From Rebecca billardiae RCC1528 (Eukaryota > Haptophyta): a stretch of 64,000 bases of DNA. The position numbers and the translations under genes were made by a program. The stretch spans positions 1,178,001 to 1,242,000 of the forward strand of contig OZ251237.1 in the NCBI GenBank assembly GCA_965240325.2. Direction: 5' to 3'. Below are positions 41,382 through 51,251 of the stretch, in pieces. The notes beneath the pieces are model-generated. The model did not search any database. It worked only from the letters and a program-made list of their open reading frames with translations, and was not told the DNA's origin. Within the stretch, counting starts at the first letter, position 1; each line of letters starts with the position of its first letter.

Positions 41382-43150
41382 GCGGGACTGTGGCGGACGC
41401 GATCCATGCCGCACGACGGTGATGGCCGCGCCGGGGGAGGACGCGGGACCGGAGGTGCAGCAGGCCGCAGCTGCGATTGTTGCGTTGATGGGACGGGCGG
41501 CGCGGCGGCCAATACCCCGGCCCATGATCCGGGCGATACCCGGATGTCGAGACCGGGGCACAAGTTCCCGAGCGGGTGCCGTACAGTAGGAGAATCAGCA
41601 CCTGCTCACACGTAGCGAGCATTGCCCTTGGTCTTGTTCGCACGGGGATCGATCTGGCCCACAGCTTCGCGATGCTGCGCGCTGTGGGCCAGGTGATGCA
41701 GGCTTTCCAGATCGCCGAACTCAAGAGGACTGCTCGCACTGCCAAGGCTTGGGCCTGTACCGCGGTGGTGCTTGGCGGACCTCGGATCCAAAGCCACAGC
41801 TGTGGTTTGACCTCGCGGGCGTACAAGGCAAGACTGTATGGTCGCAAGGCCATCGATGTGAACGTGTGCACGGCGCCACTCTGCCATGCTTCAACTCGCC
41901 TGGGTCGAGCTGAGGGCAATCATTCGTGCCCGGAGCATCTGTCAGGCGCGCGTGCATGCATGCGCGCTGCGCGCCGCTGCTGCGGCCCGCGGCTACAGCT
42001 CCTGTCACCTTAGCAGATATCTAATGTTGACCACCCCTTTGCGCATCCTGAAGTAGGCCGTGGCAGGTGGGCCTTCCGCGACTGCGCCCATCGTCATCAT
42101 GTCGCCGTGATCATCTGTCAGCAGCTGATCGTCTGAGAGTCGTCTGCAGCTTGTCAGACTGTCCCCCCGTCCGGGCCCGGGGCGTCAGGCTCAGGCTGCT
42201 TTCCTCAGCGCAGCGTCGCCTTGGCGCCCTCAACTGCAGGCCAATCGCGTCAGGTGGCAGCGGGGGCAGCATGACGAACGCTGAGTCGACGATTGCGAGC
42301 TTTCCTGCTGGCGCCTCGCCCGCCGCTTCGCCCCGCAGCACTCGCAGGGATGACTGCCGGCAGCGCGCGCAGCTCTGAGCTCACCGGCGATCAGCGCGCG
42401 CAGCTCATTCGCACGCTGACCGGTGAGCGTGCCCGCGCCCATCGCGCGGTCGAACGCGGCGTAGGCCGAGGGCAATGCGGCTTTCCGCACGCACGTGTGC
42501 GTCGCCAAGCCCCGCGCGAGCTCGAGCCACACGCCGCGTGCAACGGCAGCTCAACCGCATCACGCATGAGGCGGCACGCGATAGAACGCAGAGGTCGGTG
42601 AGGCTTTCAGAGCGGCGCTCACTGAGGCGGCTTGCGCAGGGCGTAGCTCGGCGAAGCGCTACGGTAGATGAATACCTGCCCCCGAGACGCAAGCCACGAC
42701 ATGTCTGTCAACTGGGACAGCACACTGAGGGAAGCATCAGCTGCGAGGTCAGGGTGTCTACTGCCAGACGTCTGCCAGTAGAACACCTCGCGCCCCACCT
42801 TCGTGCCAGCTGGGCGGAGCAGGTAGCAGCAAGAGTTCGCGCAGTACGGTATGGCAGCGTCCACGAACGGCGAGAGGGTCGCCCAACCGCCATGTACTTG
42901 GATTGAGAGCTCGGCGCATGCGTTGAACGATAGGAATTGTCCTCCTGCGTGGACGGCAGCTTGCGCGCCTGCTTCCCGGCGGCGGGAGCAAGCACGACGG
43001 TGGCGCACGCAACAAGGATCGACACCACGCTCATGGCGAATGTCTGCCGTCCTCCGCCTCGCCTCTCGCATCCGATTTGCGGCCGATTCGGCGACGTGCA
43101 GATGGGCGGCATAAAGACTGGCCGATGTGGCGACACTCCCATAGCTTTTC

Positions 43151-43310
43151 CTGACGGCCCGAGGTACGAGTGGTCGTTGCCCGCAAAACTGCACGAAAAG
43201 AAACATTTTGCCACGTTTGCGGAAATGGCGGGGCTCCCGGCCGCTCTGCCGCTAACTTCGCCCGCTGGCAGGCGCAGTGGGAGCCGACCACTCGTACCTT
43301 CGGCCGTCAG
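43151..43310. repeat. 160-bp element with 26-bp terminal inverted repeats
   Basis: The left arm starts CTGACGGCCC and ends GTGGTCG (43151-43176); the right arm (43285-43310) is its reverse complement with 24 of 26 matches. No target duplication was identified, so it may be a miniature inverted-repeat element or a foldback structure. Confidence 0.7.
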
Positions 43311-43806
43311 ACAGGAGGTCGTGTACCGCCCGCGCGCCGCGGCCTCGCACGGCGCGGAGAGGCCGCTCCAGGGGGCGGCATCCGCTTGGGCGCGGTCCAT
43401 CTTGACGCCCTCGAGGGGCCCACAGCGCCTAACGCCCCTGCACGCTTCACCTCGCCGTGCGGGAGCGCGTTCAAAACGGCCTCCATCCTGAGGTCCATCA
43501 GCGGCCAGTCTTTATGGCGCAGCCTCGCGGCCTGGTGAGCCATATGAGCGCCCGCTCCCAAGTACCCGTAAGGTATTGACACATAGGAGCCGGCTTCATA
43601 GGCGACTCGCCTTTGAATAGCAGCTGCCTTCATAGGTGCGCGCTCAAAATAGCGCACGCCGACGAAGCTGAAACAGTTTGTCAAAGTGACAAACTTCGCT
43701 ACACCCATACCCCCGGCCCGAGTAGCTGTGTTGGAGTGTCGAGATCTACATCATCACGGTTTGTTCTGCCGTGCAGTCCACAAGCACCATCAGCCCAGGC
43801 ATCGGG

Positions 43807-45893
43807 ATGGAGTCCACGCGCGGCGCGGCGCTGCGCGATTTCGCGCCGTCAGCGGCGTTCGTCTGCCTCGAGGCGTTCGCCGCCCTCAGCTCAGATGCGC
43901 TCCTCCACCACATCGTGCGCGACATCGGCGCCACACCCGCCGCTACGGCGGTCGCACTCGGCGCGAGCTACTTTGCGGGGCGCGGCATTTCGCAGCTGCT
44001 CGCTCCAGCCTACCTGGCAGCGCTCGAGCCCCACCGGCTGCTCGAGGTGAGTGCGCTGCTCTTTGGCGTCCTCGCCGTCTGGCTCGCGTGCGTGCCCTCG
44101 CTCTTGCAAGTCGCAGCCGCCCGCTTTGCCCTCGGCATCGCAGCTGGCTCGAGCGAGGCCAACCTTCTGGCCATGCCGACAGCGTGCGCGCACACGGGGC
44201 GCCAACGCCCGTACGCGCTGTACATCGCGCACATGAGCGCGCTCGTCGGCTTCGCCTTCGCGCAGGCGCCCTTCGCCGCGCTCTGCAGCTCCCTCGGCTG
44301 GCGGCACGCGGTCCTGCTCGCGTGCACACTGCCTGGTGTCGTGATCCTGGCCGCGACGCGCGTGCTGCGCGTGTGGATGCCGCCGCGGGGCCGGCCCGTG
44401 GACGCGACAGCAGCGGGCGGCACGGGCGGCGGCTCCCTCTCCTTCCCGTCCGACTGGGTGGGCGCCGCGCTCGCGCAGGCGCGGAAGCTCAACTTCGCCG
44501 TCCGGCCGGTCGCAGCCATGGCGGTGGCCACACAGACGCCCCTGCACCTGCTCGGAGCGGGCTGGGGTGTGCTCATGCTCCGCGAGGGGCTCGGTGCGCG
44601 CGCGCGCGCGCGCGCGAGCCGGCCTCTGCTGCGTCGTGCCTGCGCCGCCCGGCGCGTGCGCGCGTGGCGCTTTGCCCCGCCCTGCGCGCGCGCGCATCGA
44701 CTCACGCACACGCCGTGCTCGCTCCGCCCGCTGCCACCGGCTGCGGCTGCGCGGGCGCCCCGCCGCCGCGGCCGTCCGTGTGCGCTGTCACGTCTGCTCG
44801 ACGCCTCGGCGCAGGCTGGTCAGCGTTGCTGGCGCTGTGCGCTACCACGCTGCTGCCACTCGGGGCGGTGGCGGGCGCGTGCAGCGTGGTGGCGGCGCCG
44901 AGCACATCGCGCGCCGGCGAGCAGTGCATCCCGCTCGGTGAGAGCGTCGCGCAGCGCGCGCGGCTGCGACTGACTGCGGCCGACTGCAGCGCGCTGGCAC
45001 ACCGCCGCCCCGCCTCTCGCGCCTCTCGGGCGCCCACCGGCGTGGAGCCCACGCGCCCGCCCCCCTCTCTCGCCCTCGCGCACGCACGCCTGCCCGCCCG
45101 CGCGCCCGCAGGAGCCTTCCTGCTCTGCTCTGAGGTGGGTCTGATCTTGCTTCTCATCTCAGATGGCGGGCTTGCGGTCTGCGCTGGGCTGCTCGGGGTG
45201 GGCGCGGCGCACGGCGGCGCGCTGCTGCTGACGTGCATCGCCGCGAGCCTGGTGCTGCCCACCATGCGGCCGGCGGTCGCGGCGGTGATTGGCGCGTCCG
45301 TCTCGGCCGTCGACTGCGCTCTGCTGCTGCTCACACCGGCGGTGCTCGGTGGCATCCCACCTGTCGCTCACGGCGACGAAGCGAGCGTGCCGGTGTGGCG
45401 CGTGCGCGCGCCGAGCGCCGCTCCGCTGCTGCTCATCGCCCTGGTGGCGCTCGGCGGCGGCTGCGCGCTCGGCGCGCTGTGGCGGATGCTGCGCGCACCG
45501 GAGACGCTCGAATCCGCGCTGATCGCGAGCGCGGAGGTGGGCGACGCGCAGGAGGTGGACAGTGCGCGCGCGCGCCTCCTCAGCGCCACTGGCGAGGAGG
45601 GGCAGACTCGGCGCTCCAACACCGGCGCCGCGGTCGACCTCACGCTCGCCCCTGAGCTCATCGCGCACGCGCAGCCAGTCTCCTCGCCCGAGACGGCGCA
45701 AGATGTGCGCCAGAAAGGCTCGATCGAGACGATGAGCACAATCACCGGCGCCACGCCCCCGAAGCCGTACGACATCGAGAAGCTGCTCCTAGCCCAGCGG
45801 CAGGCGCGGCACAGTGGGCACGGCTCCGGCTCAGACAGCCCGCGCAGCGAACGTGCCTCGCCGATCCAGCCGCGCGCGCCGGCCGGGCGGTGA
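43807..45893 (+). CDS. Major facilitator superfamily transporter
   Basis: Three exons, 43807..44593, 44815..44937 and 45112..45893, both introns phase 1 (221 and 174 bp), give 563 aa. Exon 1 codes six hydrophobic segments (SAAFVCLEAFAAL, ATAVALGASYFAG, LLFGVLAVWLACV, FALGIAAGSSEAN, IAHMSALVGFAFAQ, HAVLLACTLPGVVIL), a hydrophilic central loop, and the start of the second half. Exons 2 and 3 code the remaining helices. The joins restore REGLGWSALLALC and IPLGAFLLCSEV. The 6+6 layout and the RGISQL..AYLAALEPHR loop between helices 2 and 3 fit MFS. The substrate is not predictable. The C-terminal roughly 130 residues are a cytosolic Ser/Thr-rich tail. The start is the first ATG; the upstream frame starts only at GTG. 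Confidence 0.75.
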
Positions 45894-46298
45894 GCCGCGT
45901 GCTACGTCGTAGTAACAGTGTCAGCACTCTACTAGTGTCATCAGTGCTGCCCGCGCTGCTCATCGTATAACGGACAACGGTGTGGAGCCGCAGCGTGAGC
46001 GTCCGTGACCGGTGACCCGGTTCGGACGGACAGTCGACACCGTCATCACTATACGCGGTCAGTGATATTGGCTCACTACTCGTCGTAACTCCGAAGTTTC
46101 AGGCCAGTCAACAGTGCCATGATGTCACACTGTCACTGAGTCACTACTCACAGACTATGTGTTCCGCTCAGCGCCGTCCCGTCGCCGCCGCCATGCGGCC
46201 TGCGGGCGCCTCGGCCTGGCGGGATTGATGCCGTCGGGTGATGGCAGCAGCTCACCATCGCGTAGCCGATGATGCCGGCGCGGCAAGTGCTCTCGAGC
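45894..46298. other. Convergent spacer
   Basis: Between the MFS and RRP42 stop codons. Short CACTGTCA-type motifs; no gene. Confidence 0.5.
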
Positions 46299-47162
46299 TC
46301 AGCTCACGGCACGGCCGTTGCCCACAGAAGCGGGCGCCTGACGCTTCTCCAGCTCGGCGCGCAGCGAGGCGTGCACGGCTGCAGCGTGCGCGCAGCCATC
46401 CCTCAGCACGAGCTTGAGCTCCTCGCGCGGGACGGATTCGGGCCCGGCTGTCACGATGGTGACGATCGCGCCGTCCGCATTGGTCCCGATGCTCACACTC
46501 GACGAGGCGCACCGCTCCTCCTGCGCCGTGCAGTCCACCACGCGCGCGCCGCCGATCATCGCGACCGTGCAGAAGAGCGGCACGCCCCGCGTGTCCAGCG
46601 CCGTCGACTCAGTCAGGTCCTCGTCGAGCTCGAAGGCGGTCTTCTCGCCGCCACCCTCGTCCGGCGCGGCGCTGACGCGCGGCAGCCTGGTGTCCGCAAG
46701 CGCCGCGGCCACCGCGAGCGAGCTCGCGTCGAGCAGCGCGCCGTCCGCGTGCTGCACGTGCAAGCTGATCAGCAGCTCCCAACACTGCTCGCCCTCCACG
46801 ATGCACAGCTGGTCGAGGCGCAAGCCGCACCCTTTGGGCGCGAGGAGCTGGAGCAGCGAGCGTTGCAAGCGCGCCGCGTCGAAAGACGCGCGCGCGCCGC
46901 CCGCCTCCACGTGGACGTCCACGCGCCCGTCGCGCGGCCTATCGGCCGGAGGCGAGCCGATCTGCGCACAAACCGCCGCAGTCACAGTCGTGCCGCCCAC
47001 GCGCAGCTCGGCCGAGCCACTCGCGTGGTACAGCTCGCCGAGGCGCAGGTGGGCGTATCGGCGGTCCAGGCATGCACGCCCGTCGCCGCGTAGCCCGCCC
47101 GCGCAGCCCGCGGCGATGAACTCCGCCTCCGCGACCGACACGTGGGCCTCGGTCGACGCCAT
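46299..47162 (-). CDS. RRP42: Exosome core subunit RRP42/EXOSC7
   Basis: Single exon, 287 aa (the human protein has 291). An RNase PH-fold protein with the RRP42 block order: RGDGRACLDRRYAHLRLGE, SGSAELRVGGTTVTAAV, AQIGSP, LCIVEGEQCWELLISLHV, LDASSLAVAAALADTRLPRV, GVPLFCTVAMIGGARVVDCTAQEE, and a final VPREELKLVLRDG. RRP42 sits in the six-member PH ring of the RNA exosome in nucleus and cytoplasm and threads RNA to the catalytic subunits; the ring protein itself is normally inactive. The ATG was chosen because it matches the length and N-terminus of the family. It is head-to-head with a small coiled-coil gene across 308 bp. Confidence 0.9.
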   Translation of the reverse strand: MASTEAHVSVAEAEFIAAGCAGGLRGDGRACLDRRYAHLRLGELYHASGSAELRVGGTTVTAAVCAQIGSPPADRPRDGRVDVHVEAGGARASFDAARLQRSLLQLLAPKGCGLRLDQLCIVEGEQCWELLISLHVQHADGALLDASSLAVAAALADTRLPRVSAAPDEGGGEKTAFELDEDLTESTALDTRGVPLFCTVAMIGGARVVDCTAQEERCASSSVSIGTNADGAIVTIVTAGPESVPREELKLVLRDGCAHAAAVHASLRAELEKRQAPASVGNGRAVS

Positions 47163-47470
47163 GCTGCTGCTCGCGCGCAGGCACAGCGCAGTAGCGCACG
47201 CGCAGACGTCGGCTATTTCGGGCCCGCGCACGCGCACTGTCGCAGCCGATGACTGCCGTTCGTGACTTCAGACTATGGCGAAACGTTCCCGCAACGGATC
47301 TCAAGTGATCAACAGCTTTCCCCGCCGGCCACGGCCCCGACCGGTGCTGGCCGTGGAGCAGAGCTGCTGCAGTGGGCAGGAGAGCACCGTGGTGAGCAGG
47401 CAACTCCCGGCAACGCGCCGACGCTCAGCTTATCAGTCCCGCACGTGGGCGACGACCACCCGCAGCCGCC
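47163..47470. promoter_or_regulatory. Divergent promoter region of RRP42 and small coiled-coil gene
   Basis: 308 bp between two outward-facing start codons. No repeat or further coding signature. Confidence 0.4.
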
Positions 47471-47906
47471 ATGGCGGACCGGCGTATGGAGGACCTCATC
47501 CCTAGCGGGCAGGACGTCCGGCCTGACAGCGACCTTCTCGACATCCTCTCGGCGACGACGGGCAACTTTGACGTTATGGCGGAGGAGGAGCGCCTGGCAG
47601 AGGAGCGCGAGCGCGAGGCGCGCCTCAAAGTGCAGGCGCTTGGGCGGTGGACCGAGATCGCGGGCGCCAGTCTTGGTACGTGCGCCTCGCTCACCGACGC
47701 GCCTCAGCCTCGCCGCCTGGGCCGGCACCGCGCACTCATTCCCGCGTCATCTCCATTTCCCAATGCGACTGCGCGGCCCCGCAGTGCAACAGGAAGCGCG
47801 GAACCCGACGCTCCAGGACCTCGCGAGCAAAATCCGCGAGCTGACTCGAGAGAAGCATCGGCTGTACCGGTCGATACACACGAGGCAGGCATTGCTCTTT
47901 GGTTGA
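47471..47906 (+). CDS. Small coiled-coil protein, unknown function
   Basis: Two exons, 47471..47675 and 47785..47906, joined in phase 1 across a 109-bp GTACGT..CAG intron, give 108 aa. The acidic N-terminus with DLLDILSATTGNFDVM is followed by a strongly charged helix (EEERLAEEREREARLKVQ). Exon 2 adds LQDLASKIRELTREKHRLYRSI, a second amphipathic helix with regular leucine and isoleucine spacing. Both exons have helix-forming composition in the same frame after splicing, which supports the model. I do not recognise the family. A small adaptor subunit of a larger complex is a reasonable guess and nothing more. Intron removal at the nearby alternative AG (CAACAG) would break the frame. Confidence 0.6.
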
Positions 47907-48363
47907 GGCATGCGCACTCGGTGTGTCCTTTCATTATTCTTCATGTATTGATGCTCTGGTTGTCCAAGCTTGTCACGCTCTAAGTTCATCGCGGAGAAGT
48001 CCCTCACTGCTACTGGGACTTGCCGGCGCGTGCCACGCCCGACGGCGTGGAGCCTCGTACCAAGGGCCCTTGCTCGTACGGAGCCAACGAGGGAATAAGC
48101 CCCGGGTCCCGGAGCGGATTCGAGGTACTTGGCCAAGTTACTAATAATGAGTAATCATGGCTAATGGTTCATTGACAGTTCACTTGTTGTCTCACTCACT
48201 GTCTCATGTCTGTCCGTGATCGGACATCATCTATAGTATAATAATTAATATGAAGTTTGGCGCGCCGGTATTATAAATTTAAATTCTTCAGCTGCCTGCG
48301 GAACTTTTATTACTTTACGCGCCACGGACCGAGCCAGGAGGCGCCGCCCAGACGGCACGTGTA
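47907..48363. other. Spacer, AT-rich
   Basis: It contains an AT-rich block near 48235-48290. A minus-strand frame near 48100 reads SAPGPGAYSL, resembling a sperm-tail PG-rich repeat, but has no ATG. The last two bases (TA, 48362-48363) are the left flank of the composite element. Confidence 0.45.
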
Positions 48364-48534
48364 CAGGCAATCGCGGGCAATAAGAAGTCAGAGATCTCAC
48401 GGCTAGCCTCGGTTTCTTAGCCGTTCGGTAGCCCGAGCGCCTACGGAGTCTCAGTTTCTTAGCTAGGTCCGCCCGCCGCGCAGGCGCGGGGGGCGCAGGG
48501 GCGGGCAGAGGGCCCCCGCTGAGTCTTTAGGCCC

Positions 48535-49376
48535 TGGCTAGTTCAGACCCGCCGCTCCTTTTGGGAGGCCGCTCCGCGGCCCCGCGGAGCGGCTAGCGAT
48601 ATCCAGTGGAAAAGCGTTTCGGTCTTCCCGTGCGTGAAATCCGGATTCGCGGAGTTCAGACCGCGTTGAACCTGATTTGCAGGCGGTTTGCCGTGTTCGC
48701 CGTCATGCTGGCAGGCATGCTGCCCGTGCCCATCGCGCCGCGCAGATCGCCGGTACCGCCCGCCCAGATTGTTGGCTGGTGGTGCAGCGCGGTGCGGCGT
48801 GGCACATGCTATCTTTGGGTCTCATCCGACGGCGATAAGGGCCGCCCACCCCGCCCTGCTCCACTTGTACGTGCACACGGACACAAGGTAGAACGGGCCA
48901 TGGAACAGTGTGAGACGTGTGGCCGAAAAAGAGGGCTGGCCCCTCCGCGCTCGCACACGGGTAGCCACTCAGCTCACGGTACACATTGTCACCCCCCATG
49001 CCAGCCACTCAAAAGTGTTGCCCGCGAAGGTTTTGCGAGGTGCCCGGCCACGCGTACGCGCGGTGCCCCACAGACCGCACTCTGGGACAGAAGCAGTGCG
49101 CGGCGAGCGCGAAGGGGGGGAGAGCACCGCTCACCAGGTGGAGGCGCCGGCGAAGAGGGATCCACGTCCATCCGACTCGCGCGAGAGCCGCGCGCGCGAC
49201 CGCCGACGCGTCACAGCCGCGAGCGCGACGGCGCGTCGGCACGCGGGCGGGCGGCACGCCGAGGCCCTCGTGGCCGGATCTCCTTTCAGGCCCTTGCTGG
49301 ACTTTCCCAGCCGCTCCGCACGGAGCAATTTATTGTTCGTGGGTACCACGAAACGGCTGGGTCTGAACCAGCCAGC
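48535..49376. mobile_element. Nested element B, 842 bp, 9-bp target duplication
   Basis: Inserted inside the family A copy. The left end is TGGCTAGTTCAGACCC; the right end carries the reverse complement with one mismatch (TGGCTGGTTCAGACCC) plus two extra bases. It is flanked by TTTAGGCCC on both sides (48526-48534, 49377-49385), a sequence present once at 38318-38326 in the empty site. An 8-9 bp duplication is the Mutator-like (MULE) or hAT range. It is GC-rich inside, with no recognisable transposase. Confidence 0.9.
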
Positions 49377-49512
49377 TTTAGGCCCGGCCGGCGAGGCCGA
49401 CGAAAATTTTGGGCCTTTTTGGAGCAAATCTGGCATGATGTTGCATGGATGCTGCGGTGCACTGGCCAGGAGTCAGTCATCAGGAGAAGTCGGGACTTGG
49501 CCTGTACTCGTA

Positions 49513-50509
49513 TCCCCTTACCGCAGTTCACTTTGCTTCGTATGGAAGCAAAGTTGACGGCGTCCGCTGAGGGCGCCCTGCGGCCAGTCAGGGCGCCTTT
49601 GGGCGCTGAACGCCGCATGACACTGTGCAGGCATGGTCTAGCTACCCTCAGACAGCCGCCAGACTGGTCCCTCCAGCTACAATGCCTCCACGATGGCATC
49701 GCGCGGCAGCGCGCCGAGCTGCCGTACGGGCGTGTCGTGCCCCGCCAGGCTGGCCGTGTGCCCGCGACACCCGGCTGCACGCCTTGCAGCTGCTTCAGGC
49801 AGGTAGGCGATCGGTCGAGATGGCTGTAGGCGGTGTACGTACTGCACGCGCTGGTCTGCGCGCGTTCACCTGACTCGTCGCGCTGAACTCACTCACCTGC
49901 CAGTCACGCGTGACACGCTTGGCGGCTTGCCGCACGCAGCAGCCGCAGGCCGCGCGCGCGGCGTGATTGCCGAGTGCAAGTCAGCCAGGAGCTCGGCGGG
50001 ATGGGCGGTCAGGTTTCTTCGTCTGTTTCGGTGTCGATCACATGCGCGACGCGCGCGCCCCGCTGCGCAAGTACACCCTCCTCATTGCCGACGTCACACA
50101 GGAAGCCGCATGATGGATCTCGAGCTCGGAGAGCAGCGTCCGAGCACCACAGGCACTGACTGGCAGCCCGAGAGCCGACCGGCGGGTGACGTCCTTCACC
50201 CCGCCTGAAGCGGTACCGCGTGCGGCACCATCCCGCAGCGATACGAGCACCTCAGAGGCGAACTGAGCACCCCTCAAAACTTTGCTTCTGGGCGTGCTCG
50301 AACACTCGTTTGGCACTCCGTTTGGACGCCGTGGCACCGGAGAAGGGGGAGGGCGGCGGCGATGAGGCTCGGGTGGCCCACGAACATGCTCACGAAGATG
50401 CCTCTCAGCCATCGCGCGCCCTCTCGCGGCGTCCACCTGCCCGCCGAGCACGCACCCGCGGGGGCGAACCCATCTTTGCTTCGTATAGAAGCAACCTGCG
50501 GTAAGGGGA
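49513..50509. mobile_element. Nested element C, 997 bp, TA target duplication
   Basis: Inserted inside the family A copy. The ends are TCCCCTTACCGCAG and its reverse complement (14 bp perfect), flanked by TA (49511-49512 and 50510-50511); the intact copy has a single TA there (38452-38453). Just inside both ends lies a related short palindrome of the type CTTTGCTTCGTA. A TA duplication suggests mobilisation by a Tc1/mariner-like or similar transposase. Non-coding. Confidence 0.92.
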
Positions 50510-50730
50510 TAGTCGGGCCGCGCGCCGCGTCCCCGACGGGCCGACTGCGCCTCGCCGCCCTCGCCCCTCGGCGGACCACTCGTCAGCCGGGACGACGTAG
50601 TCCCGGTTTCTTATTGTGACTATGCGTATAGCGAACCAGCCAATCGCTAGCCTCAGTTTCTAGGCCAGATCCGCAGATAGCAAGCCCCAGTTTCTTAACG
50701 TGACAGCTCCTTATTGCCCGCGATTGCCTG

Positions 50731-51251
50731 CCTAATAGCGTCTAACCGGCCCTGCGCGGCACTGACTGCTCATATTACTTATTAGTAATAACTCTATGAC
50801 GATTTAATACAGACACAGGCACGAGGGACAACTGTCAACGGGCGGCGCAGCGCTCGCTCCTGATAATTATTAATATTATATATTAGATTCGTCCGTGGCT
50901 AAGGCCGCGGGCCCCGCCGCCCGCCGTCGGGACACGGTCGGGTACTGCGCGGAGTCGGGCCGTCGGGTCGAAGCTTGCAGTGGCGCAGTGGTGTGCACTG
51001 GCATCACTGTCACTGGGTCAATGTCTGCACATGGCGTCTGAGCAGCCGTAACTCGGACCGGAATCCAGATGCTGCTGCTGCCAAGACAGTGTCTCAGACT
51101 ACGCCGCTGGCTCGGGCTGGCCCGGACGGTCAGATTCGGACGACATGCGCCCCGGGCCGTCGGAAGGCATGCACATGTCCTCAAGGCCCCAGCAAGCCGG
51201 CAGCACGGCGCTCGGCCGCTCTCCACACCGCTTCGCCAAGGCCGCACGCGC
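50731..51251. other. Spacer, no gene seen
   Basis: From the composite element to the EMC2 stop codon. The first 150 bases are AT-rich with TTATTAATATTATATATTAG. Nothing else was recognised. Confidence 0.5.

Larger units (their letters stand above)
39794..43806. other. 4-kb stretch without a confident gene
   Basis: Lower in GC and richer in short repeats than the gene blocks. It contains the hairpin at 40099-40132, the 34-bp tandem pair at 41014-41081, the palindrome at 41343-41381 and the inverted-repeat element at 43151-43310. One candidate exon on the minus strand (42619-42944) has ordinary protein-like composition but no start or family match. Open frames elsewhere (for example 40538-41113 minus, 41576-42013 plus) show no recognisable domain. 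Confidence 0.4.
48364..50730. mobile_element. Composite: second family A MITE carrying two nested insertions
   Basis: Both ends carry the same inverted repeat as the 38159-38673 copy (CAGGCAATCGCGGGCAATAA and reverse complement). Subtracting the two nested elements and one copy of each target duplication leaves about 517 bp, against 515 bp in the intact copy, with high identity. The left flank is TA, but the right flank is CC, so the TA duplication is not intact here. No transposase frame was recognised in any layer. Confidence 0.92.

Noticed and set aside
47747-48136. Minus-strand SAPGPGAYSL, resembling a sperm-tail PG-rich repeat
   Set aside because: Only one motif, no ATG and no neighbouring repeats; may be chance or a relic.
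48606-49829. A 407-codon frame within the composite element as a transposase
   Set aside because: It starts at a non-ATG codon, crosses the boundary between element B and the host MITE and has no DDE or RNase H motif.
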